From: Chloranthus sessilifolius
Lineage: Eukaryota > Streptophyta > Magnoliopsida > Chloranthales > Chloranthaceae
Assembly: GCA_021018995.1 (NCBI GenBank)
Contig: CM037590.1
Location: 43,340,287 to 43,404,286 of the forward strand
Direction: 5' to 3'
DNA: 64,000 nt
In this document: in pieces, positions 22,655 to 34,930 of the stretch
How the letters are laid out: each line of letters begins with the position of its first letter
How positions within the stretch are numbered: position 1 is the stretch's first letter
Program-made: the position numbers and the translations under genes
The notes under the pieces: model-generated
The model's input: the letters and a program-made list of their open reading frames with translations, nothing else
Database searches by the model: none
What the model was told of the DNA's origin: nothing

Positions 22655-23456
22655 TGTCTTGGAGAAAATTGAGAATCAAATTAAATCGGGAGAGGTAAAA
22701 ATTAACACCCTTATAGTACCCGATAAGGGAGACATAACCTTTTCCGATAAATGTGAATTCGGTTTGGGGAGGAAAGAAGAATTTTAAATTTGTTGTCCAT
22801 TCATTGAATACATAGATAATCAACAGAATGCCGAAAAAAGATTAATGGGTTTGAATCAGGAGTGCGATTTTTAAAATATCAAGTACAAGGTAGAGATTGG
22901 AAGGTTAGAGAGGGACTATAATGGTGAAACTTGAGCACAACATGCACAACATGAGCCAAGTCCCTGATAAGAGAAATGTAAAAACTATTAAATAAATCAC
23001 GGGTCCCGTTAGAAAAATTTTCATGAAAATTTGGGATCCTGGTGGACTTGGAATGTGTTTATACCTTGTATATTAATTTCGAAATTTCCTTTAAAACAAA
23101 ACAAAAAAAAATAAAAATAAATAAAAAGCAAAAAAAAAAAAAAAAAAAAACTTAGATACACTCGTTTTAATGGTTCATTATAGTTTTAATAGTGTTATTC
23201 GAGTTGCATTTTGTTAGTTTTGATAATCTCATCACTATTATTGACATTTTTTTGTGTGGTGAGGATGCTTTGATATGCATATATTGCTCGATGGGCAGGT
23301 TACTTTGTATTGGTACATTTTCATATTGGTTTGGGGGAGAATTTTTCTATCTCTCCCCATTTGAAGTGCTACCATGAGCCTCAAATCATTACTCCAGGTA
23401 TGTTTTCTCACCTTAGTTAAATATCTTATTTATTGTAATTTTATTATTTTTATTAA

Positions 23457-26414
23457 CAGTAAGGCTGTCAATAGGCAATCCCGGCACTAAAATCTCAGGG
23501 CTAGAGCTAAAAATGGGGTAGAGGCCCCAGGCTAGGGCCTCAAAATCAAAAATTTGTTATGCTTTGCACACGATAAGGGCTTAACAAATCAAAGTGAGGC
23601 TCAATCCGCACATCTTTTTTTATTTGCATATATTAAGTATAGGATGTTAGAATAGTCCCACATTGCTTGTGGGCTACGAGGTCTTATGCTATATATAATC
23701 TAGGCACTATTAGAAAATATTACTATCAGAAATCCGAAAATGATAAAATGGGCAAGAGAAATTAGACTCGAGGAACGTAGTTGCCATCTTTAAAACGCTA
23801 TTTGCTCCATACTAGAGTAAATTCTCAAGTTTGCAAAAGGGTTCCAGTGAAATGTATTTCAGAATACAACGAGCCCAATCTCTTAGATGCAATCCGTTAC
23901 TTTCTAATAGTAGAGGATCGCCCAAGAAAACTCAATCTGATGAAGTACCAAAAAAAAGAAGAAAGCAAGAGAATTCTCAAATTATATGTAAGGAAATTTG
24001 ATGGATTTCAAAGTGTTTGAATCTATGTCTAGAGATCTCCTTATATAGATCTCAAGTGTCTTTTCAATATGACTGTTGTACCAACAATCATATTTTGGAC
24101 GACTCAGATCTTTTAGAGATCTAAACTGCTCCATCCAACGACTATATGAAAGGTTGCACCTTTTCGAATTCAAATTCGAAAAATTGCACTTGATAGAAAG
24201 TACCACTTTTTCAACACCGGATTTGCTTGATAAAAAGTACCAACTTTTCTGGGTCGGGTGTGGGCCAAAATTCAAGCCAGCTCAGCCCATTGAGGGCCCT
24301 AAATGTGGTGGGCCTTCGTTATGATTCTTGGTGCCTTCATGCGCCTCCGCCTTACTAAAAATTATTAATGCGCCTTCTTCATCTTCAACACCCTATCTTT
24401 TTATGACGTAGAGGGGCCAACTACTCTCTTCTTCACCATCATTTAAATGGTGTTTAAATGATAATCCACCCCGTCAAAGTGATAGATCATAGATTCAAAA
24501 GCAATACACCAAAACAAAAAACACATTTTTTTAATAGTTTGGATCTTCGAAATCTACTACGAACTGTTGTGCTTAATTTCAATGGCTGATATTAAAGATT
24601 TCCAATTGGATGGCTCAAATTTACGGATGGGCTTGATTCTTTGCCTAAAATATTTTCTAATGCTGAATTGCGACCTAAGCAATTTATATTGACCATAAAC
24701 GTGCCCCACATGTCACAATGGCAAACCACTTATCAACCATGTGAGATCAAAAGTTTAAATTTAAGGGTGTAAGACCATTTAAATACTTATTCGGTGTTTC
24801 AACGTGGTCATAGTGTTGATAATGGCTTGAGGAACGTAGTTCCCTATGTTGTTTTAAAGATAATAGATGTGCTCACTCCGTCTGATAAGCGAAGATGCAA
24901 TAGAGTTTCCAACGAATCTGCTTTTAGGATACAACAGAGCTCGGTTTTGTCAAGAACAGTATATTCTTTTCTAGATTACACTTTTTAGAGAAAGAACCTG
25001 TCACATAGATTTTCTGATACACAAAGGATCTGATCTCTATTTACGGTTAAAAGATGCGTGTCTTTTCAAACGGTAAAAAGATAAATTGATTTCACCTATG
25101 TCTTTTCAACTAACGGTAAAAAAATAAATCAAAATTTGAAAGAAACTTCTTTAGAGAAGAAATGATTTTTACAAGTTTACCATTAAATTATCATCAACAT
25201 ATATAATATCAATTATAAACTTAATTTTGAAAAACTAAAATATATATTAGTACACTAATATGTAATCATATCTTTTTAAATATATGCTCTCTTCTAGAGT
25301 TTGTAAAAGTTCACTTCTTAATTAATTTGAATAGGAAGCCCAAGTCAGAGATATATGGACACAACAAATTTTGTCTTATTTCTCTACACAATTACCCCCT
25401 CATATAATAAAATGACTATGAATATAAAAATATAGCAATATTTTAAAGGTAGATGGCTAAACAAACATATTTTCCTTACCCTATATCCTACCTTATCTAG
25501 CTTATTGAAACTTTTTGCTATATAGTAAATCACATAATTTAATTTCAAAATTTCATTGAAACGTTTTTATATACGTGTGTGTGTGGGGATAATAAGGGGA
25601 GAGACAAGGCTATAATTTACAATGTGAAACGAAACTTCAATATGCCCCTGCTAGTGGAGGAGCTCAGGATATTATAAGGGGGGAGACAAGGCTATAATTT
25701 CTCTATTGTGGGACTAAACTTTAACAATTATAAATACTTGCATAATTTTAATTATTGTGATTGAATTGAAAAAAATATAACTTAATTTATGAATTGTCCG
25801 AAAGTTTTATAAAAATATTGGTCAAAAATTTAAATTTCTATAAAAAAAATATAAAATTAAAAGAATAATTTTATCATTATTGGTAAAAATTTTAAACTTC
25901 TATTAGTTTCTGATGATATTTTACACACTACAAAAAATAAAATTATTAGCGGCAATTTTTTACAGCAAAAAACTGCCGCTATTAACCAAAAAACTATTAA
26001 GACTATTAGCGGCAAGGGTCTTAGTGGTAGTTTTTTATTAATAATTTTATTGGCTGCCGCTAATAGTCTTATTTTTTGTAGCGACAATTCACGTAAAAAT
26101 TTTCAAAAAACTACTTAAAATTTGAAATAGTCCTTGTAAAATTTTCAATTTACGAAAAACATTCGTAAAATTTAGAATTTACATAACATTTTTCAATTTA
26201 ATTTGATTTTTTAAACTATTGGGAAGTGTCATTCAATTTCTTGTAAAATTATTGAGATTTTTTATGTATTTTCCCTAATGAAAATCTCGTGAATTGATCA
26301 TTTGTGGTCCTCGAAAATCGTGAAAGTCAAATGGTGACTAATGTCTTCGATACTCGCCTGGGGCACCCAAGTTGCAAACACGGTCAACTGACTAGTCAAC
26401 ATGTCGTTTGCGTG
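23457..26414. repeat. Repeated unit R1, first copy
   Basis: It is co-linear with 31829-35254, from AGTAAGGCTGTCAATAGG to CATGTCGTTTGCGTG. Inside are a segment starting TGTTAGAATAGTCCCACATTG (23646 on, with a TATATATAAT promoter-like word, reminiscent of a copia LTR) and a second related segment near 24830 (GAGGAACGTAGTTCCC). No protein-coding domain was recognised. It may be an old non-autonomous LTR element or a segmental duplication. Confidence 0.8.
25926..26083. mobile_element. CACTA-type MITE, 158 bp, TSD ACA
   Basis: The left end CACTACAAAAAATAA and right end TTATTTTTTGTAGCG are inverted repeats, with TATTAGCGGCA-type words just inside each. ACA flanks both ends (25923-25925 and 26084-26086). 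The other copy of R1 has the empty site, a single ACA in TTTTACAATTCA near 34840, which proves insertion. A CACTA end with a 3-bp TSD fits the CACTA superfamily. Confidence 0.9.
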
Positions 26415-26439
26415 TCAACTGACCAGTCAACATATTTTG

Positions 26440-26945
26440 GGCCAGGAAATCAGTATGTTACAGCTACAAAGATGATTCTCCAAGTATGCCTCTGTTCTTT
26501 CTATATATACTGTATGAAATCATATCACCATCAATAAAAATTGCACTTTTACCTCAGCAGATGCATGGTAAAGTTAAACTGATCCAAACAATAATTTCTT
26601 GTTGTACTAAGGCTCGGCCAAAATATGGACAGATTCCTTCGGGGGCTAGTGTAAAATGTTTAAATGTAAATATTTATAAATAAATAAAAAGGATAGAAGC
26701 AGTTTGGTTTGAACCATACAAGATTAAATAACTTGCTATTGACAAAAGGTAGCTTCCTCATTTATAGTCCAATATATAAATACTTTAGACTTCTAGCAGC
26801 AAAATTTATCTAAACTTTTGTTCTTTTTTCTAATTTGATTGTGGGTAGTGTCAATTTATTTTCTTCTAATTTTAATGTGTTTTGCAGATGGGGGAAGAGG
26901 CAGGTAATCGAAGGAAACAACAAAGCCAAGTCCCTTAACTTGCTT
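26440..26945 (+). other. Possible exon remnants of an unidentified gene
   Basis: A splice-donor-like CAA|GTATGC at about 26482 is followed by an acceptor-like ACCTCAGCAG before ATGCATGG (about 26562), and a further TTTTGCAG acceptor at about 26888 precedes MGEEAGNRRKQQSQVP and a stop. The segment after the middle acceptor can be read as KARPKYGQIPSGASVK. I do not recognise the protein. The case rests only on splice-like signals. Confidence 0.2.
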
Positions 26946-27299
26946 GTGGTCAGAGAAAAGAAAGAAGACGGTTGGTGTTCTTAGTATTGCCTCTGTTGTT
27001 ATAGCAACACATGAGATGATATGATTTGTGCACACGTTCAAGAACGTTTGACCACTTTGTGCAGACTAACTGTTTCTATGTTGTCTCCAAAATTCTTTCC
27101 ATTATTCAAACGAATGTAACCAATTTCTTTAATTTTTTTGTAATTTAATCATAAAAACTTTGCCTTCCTTATGGTTGAATGTGAGAGGATGTTGTAACCC
27201 AACAGTCTTGTTGAACCACGGACCGACCGGTTTTCGAGGAATCGTAGAGCTATCAGATGGCGGGGGGATGAAATAAAAAAATAATAAATAAATAAATTT

Positions 27300-27440
27300 T
27301 AAAAAAAAATAGTATGCCGACGGCTCATTGCGTATGTATCCTCCGACGAGGGCATTGCCAACGACTACAAGCCGTCGGCGTAGGGTTTACTAGCCATCGG
27401 CGTAATCTACGTCGACTGATAGGGGACCTTTTTTGTAGTG
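27300..27440. repeat. Degenerate miniature DNA-element remnant
   Basis: Inverted words around CCGACGGCT and AGCCGTCGGCG lead to TTTTTTGTAGTG at 27440, a CACTA-like terminus. The left end is lost in an A-rich run, so neither TSD nor full TIR can be shown. Confidence 0.4.
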
Positions 27441-27499
27441 TAATGAACGTCATCATTTGCCGATTTCAATTAAACTGATTTTGAAAAGCCAGGAAACAC

Positions 27500-28120
27500 C
27501 TGAACGAGGCTTAAGGGCATCTTGAGATCATAGACATACCATCAGACGGGCAGTGCTTTATTTCATGGCACACATCTCATAAAAGTGACCTTAGCATCAC
27601 GTACACGGTTAAAATTAATTTTAAGGTCACTTTTTTGGGTGTGTACCACATGAAATAAAAAACCAACAATCTAATGGTGCCACCATGAAGGGCTTGGGCC
27701 ATCGTGTGATAGGTTGGGACGATAAACGTTCTCCATCGTCCGATTCAATGCAGTCAACCGTCTGATGGTGCCACCATGATCTCAAGATCCATCATGTGAA
27801 AGGTTGGGACGATAAACGATCTCCATCATCCGATTCAATGTTGTCAATCGTCTGATGGTGCCATCATGATCTCAAGATCCATCGTGTGAAAGGTTGGGAC
27901 GATAAACGATCTCCATCATCCGATTCAATACAGTCAATCGTCTGATGGTGCCACCATGATCTCAAGATCCATCGTGTGAGAGGTTGGGACGATAAACTAT
28001 CTCCATCGTCTGATTCAATGCAGTCAACCGTTTGATGGTGCCACCATGATCTCAAGATCCATCGTGTGAAAGGTTGGGATGATAAATGATCTCCATCGTC
28101 CGATTCAATGCAGTCAATGT
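27500..28120. repeat. Foldback DNA element with tandemly amplified arm
   Basis: A left arm (about 27515-27590, CACATCTCATAAAAGTGACC) is the inverted counterpart of 27621-27700 (GGTCACTTTTTTGGGTGTG, ACATGAAATAAAAAACC). The right arm then continues as five 90-bp tandem units. The family is shared with 46655-46942. No transposase is present. Confidence 0.65.
27670..28115. repeat. Tandem repeat, 90-bp unit, five copies
   Basis: The word GATGGTGCC(A)CCATGAT recurs at about 27764, 27854, 27944 and 28034, exactly 90 bp apart, with a diverged first unit at 27670. Each unit contains GGTTGGGACGATAAACGATC and CCGATTCAATGCAGTCAA. Since 90 is a multiple of three, a minus-strand frame stays open across it (30-residue repeats); that frame is a by-product. 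Confidence 0.93.
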
Positions 28121-28475
28121 TTTTCTGTGTGGGTGAACTCAAAGATTTGGTCGTTGAATTTAAAGGTACTCTATTTTGTAAATGCAAGGGCGCCAACTCA
28201 TAATCATGTGTAGACGGTGGCAATTTAGTAATTTAATTTTCGAATGGTAAATATGACATTTAGGCTATTCTTTAATGGTAGTTAACCATTTAAAATGGCA
28301 TTGTTAAAGAGGATGTTTTATAAACACCAAAATGCTAACTAGGGGGTTTAGAGCAAATAGCAATAACTCGAGAGGTTTTTTATAATATCAACATAACTCG
28401 GGGGTATTTGTAAAAAACCCTTCCTTTATTCGATGATGATAATACTCAATGGACTAAACAGTTGACACACATGAC

Positions 28476-29483
28476 ACTAGGGGTGTTATCGGGTCGGTTT
28501 TGGGGCAAAATCGAAACTAAACTGATAACTATCGGTTTCTATTTTATGAAACCGAAACCAAACCGATAAGGTTCAAAATCGAAACCGTTTCTAAACCTCA
28601 ATTTTTTAATTTTTTTTATTAGAAAGTCATTGCCAGTTCATAAGAGTCAAATTCAAGACTCATGAGGTTGATAGCTAATTATTAACCATCCAAAAGTAGG
28701 TCATTGATCAAATAGCTAAGAACATTTTCAAGAAATTAATGCATCTATCAGACAGTCCAGATCAATATGCAGATGCACCGATTATTAGTATACACTGGTA
28801 GGTCTCGACGGCATGAATCCATACAGTGTTAAAGCCCAATCATCCACTGGTAGGCCACCATTCGATAGAAGACAACCCGAAAGTAGAATGTCAAACAACC
28901 CTAACCATCTAATTGCATGTCAAATTTTAGACAGTTGCTAATAAAATTTTTAACCATCCATTTAGCAATCTTCTGATATGTGAAATGTCGAGTATTTTTC
29001 AAATGCATCATATAGGTTGCCAACATGTATTGTCCAGATCGACTAGATTCATGACACATGACCCTTTATAGCTATTTCATATTTTCATTATATTACAACT
29101 TGTTTATATATTCATATTTTTTACATAAAGAGAGAAAACGGAAATCAAAACAAAGAACCTAAATGATTGAATCATATTTTTCACAAATCAATTCAGAAGA
29201 CAATGCATGAACAAGATCCATCTAAATACATGCATGCAGATAATAGAAAAATTATATCGAGATCCTAATAACTTCACAGAACCCCAATCTCAGGCATGCA
29301 CCACTATTGGTTTCTTATCGGTTCGATTTCGATTTTTTAACGTTAAAATCGAAACCGAACTGATAACTATCGGTTTCTATTTTTTGAAACTGAAACCGAA
29401 CCGATATGTCCCAAAACTGAAATCGAACCGAAATTCAGGTCAATTTTGGTCGGTTCGGGTCGGTTTCTGCACAACCCCATCTA
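28476..29483. repeat. Two CGGTTTCGG-rich segments, possible ends of a degraded DNA element
   Basis: AGGGGTGTTATCGGGTCGG opens the first segment and GGGTCGGTTTCTGCACAACC closes the second. Both contain the same-orientation word CTGATAACTATCGGTTTCTA. The ends look like short inverted termini (AGGGGT...ACCCC), but the flanks show no target duplication. Nothing recognisable lies between. Confidence 0.35.
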
Positions 29484-29749
29484 AATATTATATGTGAGAT
29501 GAGATGTTCTTTTTAGAATTTCCACCCCTCTGTTAAAGGGTTCTTGGCCGCTTATTTAACGCATTTCATATTCCATCTCATAGGAGTGTTTTCAGATATC
29601 TATCAATATGACGACCTTTGTTGGCTGCATTTTAATATTGTTCAATCGTCAAGCTACCAAATTTGTTGTAAGTTCGAATCTTTCTCTATTATCACTCCAT
29701 TATCTTCTATTGTTGTAGAAATTGTTCTTCATCTTTCAACGGTCTATAC

Positions 29750-29932
29750 TTTAAAAAGGTGATATCGCTTTACTCTTTATAGATGCGATATCACATCTTT
29801 AGAGAAGCGATATTGCCCTTTTAGAGAGGCGATATTGCCTCTTTAAAGGAGCAGTATCACATCTTTAAAGAGGCGATATCGTCTCTTTATATACCGCCCC
29901 TTTAAAGAGACGATATCGCCTCTTTAAAGATG
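29750..29932. repeat. Array of alternating palindromes (GCGATATCGC and CTCTTTAAAGAG)
   Basis: About eight degenerate units of roughly 22 bp. Two perfect palindromes, GCGATATCGC (10 bp) and CTCTTTAAAGAG (12 bp), are placed head to tail, so each unit reads nearly the same on both strands. No coding content or flanking TIR was found. Confidence 0.85.
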
Positions 29933-30775
29933 GATCTTATATTCTAATTTTGATTTAGTGTTATGATATTTTGGGTTTTTCCTATTTTGTAAAAGGTTTG
30001 CGCTCCCCTCAAGCCGATTTCCTTTGAGTTAGAAATACTGAGTTTTTATCAAATTAGTGACACCTGATTAGTAGAATGATGACGATTCATTATTTAAACT
30101 TACCATTAAATTTAATTGTTGACTTTAAAGAATCATATGATAGAGATTATGTTTCGTATCAATCTGTGGTACCATCGATCTTTATATTGTGGCCTTCAAA
30201 TCAGAAGACATAGATCTTTGCTTCACATAAAATAAATATAAAAAGTGTAAATTTTTAAAAGTTTAAACTATGTAGAATGATAAAAAGTGTAAGAAGGGGT
30301 ATTTGAGACTTTTTGTTTTAGCTGGAATTGGCTCGGCTTAAAGCTGGTCGATTATGAAAAATGTGAAATTATAGAGTCTCTAGCGAAAAAGATGAATCTG
30401 ATAAGGTCAATTTTGAAAATTTCCCACTAAAAAGTACTCTAGTAGCAACCTCTAAAATATGTGAAACTTAAGTTTTCTCTAAATTTAATAGTTAGATTCA
30501 TTAATTTGGGACCCTTGTTTTATATAGAATATACTAATTATCATATAAAAATGATGACTTCTACTCTTCTCATGTTCTCATAAATTACTAAAACTCAATT
30601 TTTTGAGATGCAACAAATCTATCAAAGGTAATAAAGCATCTTAAAATGCCATATAATGTTAAACTGATTGGGCCCAACCATTGGCCTATACTTTGATAAT
30701 ATTGAAATGCATGGACATACGACAATTGCCAGGGAAGTGATAAGGATTAAAGAGGGAAAAAGTAGTATTAATAAC

Positions 30776-30965
30776 CAAGGATCAAATATCGGTTTCGGTC
30801 CCCACCGAAATGATAATTTGGACCAAAATTTTGGTCCAAATTTGTATGAGATTAAAAATTTCAGCCAAATTTTTGATTTTTTGCTGAAATTTAGGTTCAA
30901 ATTTTCCAAGCCCAAAACCAAAATTTTGCCAGAAACCAAAATTTTACCCAAAATTTTGATCCTTG
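30776..30965. mobile_element. hAT-type MITE, 190 bp, 8-bp TSD TTAATAAC
   Basis: It starts CAAGGATCAAATATCGG and ends AAATTTTGATCCTTG, inverted ends of about 11 bp, with perfect 8-bp flanks TTAATAAC at 30768-30775 and 30966-30973. The interior is built from CCAAAATTTTGG-type words. Its ends match the larger element at 47434-47861. Confidence 0.9.
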
Positions 30966-31089
30966 TTAATAACTCATGTTCATCATATTATTGCGGTCGC
31001 CTAATCCACCCATGGAGACCATGCTTTCCACATAATCACATGGCTGCCTTCGAATTAATCGTGCATCATGATCATAAACCTCTGGAATA

Positions 31090-31713
31090 CTCTTACTGAG
31101 AGGATCATAGGAAACAAATCCAAAGGCCGTTAAGTAAGAAAATTTTGCCTTTATGAACGGTTATGTGACGAGAGGGATAATATTTGCTCTCTATACTGCA
31201 AATCATTAAAGATAATAGTGTACTCTTTGATCCACTTATAGCTTGCGTGATCTCTTAGGAACCATAGATCCATTTGGCTACTCAGCGACCTATTTATCAA
31301 ACAAAGGGTCCCTTGGAGCTCCACAAAATAGTCACCTTGGAGATCGTCCAAACCTTTTGGAGCTGGAATCCGCTGAATTTTTATCTCCAAGGTTGAAAGA
31401 TGCAATAAGTTCATTGGGTTCATTGAGCTCATTGCCAATTAGACAATATATAGATCCATTTACACAAGCAGTGTGATTGCCTTGCACAATTGAATAAGAA
31501 ATGTCCCCAATACGCCTCCACGACTTGGAGCCCAAAGTGAAGACCTCGCAACCTAAACTGCACGTGCGACTCACAAGTCCACTTTCTGGTACAAAAGTCC
31601 GATCACTTTATATTCCTTTGTTTGTGGATGGAATCCGAATAAGCAGGTCTTCTCGTGACCTTGATGGCTTATGCCAAGTGTATCCGAAAAAACAAACAAA
31701 GGAGGATCTATAA
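31090..31713 (-). pseudogene. F-box protein pseudogene, F-box-associated domain remnant (copy 1)
   Basis: Minus-strand pieces match the plant F-box-associated interaction domain in order: LFGFHPQTKEYKVIGLLYQK (about 31640), CEVFTLGSKSWRRIGDISYS (about 31540), TACVNGSIYCLIGNEL, IASFNLGDK, then in another frame IQRIPAPKGLDDLQGDYFVE and LCLINRSLSSQMDLWFLRDH. Family members are SCF ubiquitin-ligase substrate adaptors. A TGA after QKVDL, at least two frameshifts (about 31575 and 31370) and the missing N-terminal F-box mark it as broken. Related fragments lie at 42710-43000 and 50103-50610. Confidence 0.75.
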
Positions 31714-32189
31714 AAATAAAATAAAATTTAGATAGATGGTGCCTTACATATATCTAGAGATACACTGATACAACAGCCTCAAATAAAAGACAAGCTAGAC
31801 AGATTAATGTACCTTTAGCAAAGATTAACAGTAAGGCTGTCAATAGGGCATCCCGGCACTAAAATCTCATGGCTAGAGCTAAAAATAGGGTAGAGGCCCC
31901 AAGCTACGGCCTCAAAATCAAAAGCCTGTTATCCTTCTCACACAGTAAGGGCTTAACAAATCAAAGCGAGACTCAATTCGCACATCATCATTACATTATT
32001 TATGAGTAATTAATTGATTAATTTTAATTCAATTCAGTTTTTAATAGCTCATATTACTTATAAATTGAATGGCGATTTTTTTTTATATTTACATTCCATT
32101 GTGCTATACTTCAGATCATTATGTTACTAATATATTTTATCTTTTGTAGCTAGTTATGTATGTTGCATAGTGCGATGTCTCCAGATCCG

Positions 32190-32524
32190 GTGTGTGACTT
32201 TGGGGATGTCACACTCCTTAAGTGAGCTCTAAAGATTAATTGGTTGGTATCCTTACAAAGGTTGTGTAACATTATCTCTAAGTTGGGCATGAGGGATATG
32301 CACCAACTTGAGGGGGAGTGTTGGTGAGTTCCTAGCATCAGTTGGGTGTGCTAGATGGATATTAGTGGTGTGTATGGGAACCTATTGTAAGTGATTTATT
32401 ATAATGAAAGGATGTGAGATATACAACTCTCATAACCCTAATTGCTCTCTTAACTTTTTTATCTCTTCTTAACCTTGGCCCTAACTTAAACCTAAGATTA
32501 ACTACAAACTTAATTGGTCTCACA
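32190..32524 (+). mobile_element. Copia element 3' fragment: pol end, polypurine tract, short LTR
   Basis: The codons SKLGMRDMHQLEGEC resemble the usual C-terminal end of copia pol. AACTTGAGGGGGAG is the polypurine tract, and an LTR begins TGTTGGTGAGTTCC at 32319, ending about 32524 (GGTCTCACA). Everything upstream of the pol tail is missing. Confidence 0.55.
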
Positions 32525-34930
32525 ACTATGCAAGGCGGGGAACTCGATAGCTGATTATCTAGCTAATGATGGATGACAAAGAATTGCATATTTGCTAGAG
32601 TTTGATCAAAACGAAATTTACATATATTAAGTATAGGGTGTTAGAATAGTTCCACATTGGCTGTGGGCTAGGAGGTCTTGGGCTATATATAATTTGGGCA
32701 TTGTTAAAAAATATTATAATAAAAAATCCGAAAACGATAAAATGGGCAAGAGAAATTGGACTCGAGGCACGTAGTCGCTATCTTTAAAACGCTATTTGCT
32801 CCCTATTAGAGTAAATCCTCAAGTTTGCAAAAGGGTTCCAGTGAAATGTTTCTAAAATACAACGAGCCCAGTCATTTGGATGCAATCTGGTACTTTCCAA
32901 TAGTAGAAGATCGCCCAAAAAAACTCAATCTGATGAAGTATTAACAAAAAGAAGAAAGCAAGAGAATTCTCAAATTATGTGCAAGGTAATTCGATGGATT
33001 TCAGAGTTTTCGAATCTATGTCCAGAGATCTCCATATATAGATCTCAAGTGCCTTTTCAATATATTTAGACCAACAATCATATTTTGGACAGATCAAATC
33101 TTTCAGAGATCTAAACCACTCAATCCAACGATTGTATGAAAGGTTGCACATTTTCAAATTCAAATTCGAAAAGTTGCACTTGATAGAAAGTACCAATTTT
33201 TCTGGACCGGATTTGCTTGATAGAAAGTATCACTTTTTCTGGGCCGGATGCTGGCCAAAATCCGGGCCAACCCGACCCATTTAGAGCCCTAAATGTGGTG
33301 GGCCTTTGTTATCATTCTTGGTGCCCTCATGCGCAGGCCTTACTAAAAATTATTAATGCGCCGTTTTTATCTTCAACACCCTTTCTATTTATGATATAGA
33401 GGGACCAACTACTCTCTTCTTCACCATCATTTAAACACCATTTAAAATAGTGTTTAAATGATAATCCACACCGTCAAAGTGATAGATCATAGATTCAAAA
33501 GCAATACGCCAAAAATAAACACATTTTTTTAGTAGTTTGGATCTTCGAAATCTACTACCAACTGTGGTGCTTAGTTTCAATGGCTGATATTAAAGATTTC
33601 CAATTGGATGGCTCAAATTCACGGATGGGCTTGATTCTTTGGCTAAAATATTTTCTAATGCTGAATTGCGACCTGAGCAATTTATATTGACCATAAATAT
33701 GCCCCATATGTCACAATGGCAAACCACTTATCAACCATGCGAGATCAAAAGTTTAAATTTAAGGGTTTAAGACCATTTAAACACTTATTCCGTGTTTCAA
33801 CGTGAGTCATAGTGTTCATAAAAAATGGTATTGATAATGGCTTGAGGCACGTAGTTCACTACGCTGTCTTAAACATAATAGATGTTTCCACTCCGCCGGA
33901 TAAAAGAAGATGCAATAGAGTTCCTAGCGAAACTGCCTTCAAAATACTGATCTCTATTTACGGTGAAGAGATGCATGTCTTTTCAAACAATGGTAATAAG
34001 ATAAATCGATTTCACCTGTCTTTTTAACTAACGGTAAAAAGATAAATCAAAATCTAAAAGACACTCCTTTAGAGAAAAAAATAAAATTTACAAGTTTGCC
34101 ATTAAATTATTATCAGCATATATAATGTTAACTATAAACTTAATTTTGAAACACTAAAATATATATTACTACACTAATATATAATCATATCTTTTTAAAT
34201 ATATGCTCTCTTCTAGAGTTTGTAAAAGTTTCACTTCTTAATTAATTTGAATAGGAGGCTCAAGTCACATATATATGGACACAACATATTGTCTTATTTC
34301 TCTACACATTTACACCCTCATATGATAAAATGACTATAAATATAAAAATATAGCAATATTTTAAAAGGTAGATGATGCTCAACAAACATATTTTCCTTAC
34401 CCTATATCCTACCTTAGCTAACTATTTGCTATATAGTAAATCATATAATCTAATTTCAAAATTGTATTGAAACTTTTTTATATGTGTGTGTATGTGTGTG
34501 GGTATAATAAGGGGGTAGACAAAGCTATAATTTACCCAATATGGAACGAAACTTCAATATGCCCCCGCCTGTGGATAGGCTTAGGATATTATAAGGAGAG
34601 AGATAAGGCTATAATTTCTCTAATGTGGGACTAAACTTCAATAATTATAAATACTTGCATAATTTTAATTATTGTGATTGAATTGAACAAAATATTACTT
34701 AATTTATGAATTGTTCGAAAGTTTTATAAAAATATTGGTCAAAAATTTAAATTTCTATAAAAGAAATATAAAATTAAAAGAACAATTTTGTCATTATTGG
34801 TCAAAAATTTAATCTTCTATCAGTTTCTGATGATATTTTACAATTCAAGTAAAAATTTTCAAAAATTTTCTTAAAATTTGGAATAGTCCTTATAAAATTT
34901 TTAATTTACGAAAAACATTGGTAAAATTTA

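Larger units (their letters stand above)
20040..23455 (+). mobile_element. Element D: non-autonomous Athila-like LTR element, 3' end missing
   Basis: An LTR (20040-21278), an Asp-tRNA-type PBS and a leader are followed by an ORF that is neither gag nor pol. No protease, RT or integrase motif is found and no second LTR is seen before the repeated unit at 23457. The size and content suggest a non-autonomous derivative that would rely on proteins of an Athila-type relative. The right boundary is set only by the start of the next repeat. Confidence 0.6.

Noticed and set aside
24076..24324. 82-codon frame inside R1
   Set aside because: The corresponding part of the second R1 copy is shifted and stopped, so the frame is not conserved.
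23646..24560. Copia LTR inside R1, based on the TGTTAGAATAGTCCCACATTG start and TATA word
   Set aside because: I could not find a matching LTR end, PBS or partner LTR, so it is mentioned only within R1 and not annotated separately.
27670..28115. Regularly spaced repeats that could suggest a CRISPR array
   Set aside because: The units are head-to-tail without unique spacers, in plant nuclear DNA. It is a tandem repeat.
27864..28223. Open frame of 119 codons on the minus strand with 30-residue repeats
   Set aside because: It is the shadow of a 90-bp tandem DNA repeat; the frame stays open because 90 is a multiple of three. The repeat belongs to a foldback transposon arm.
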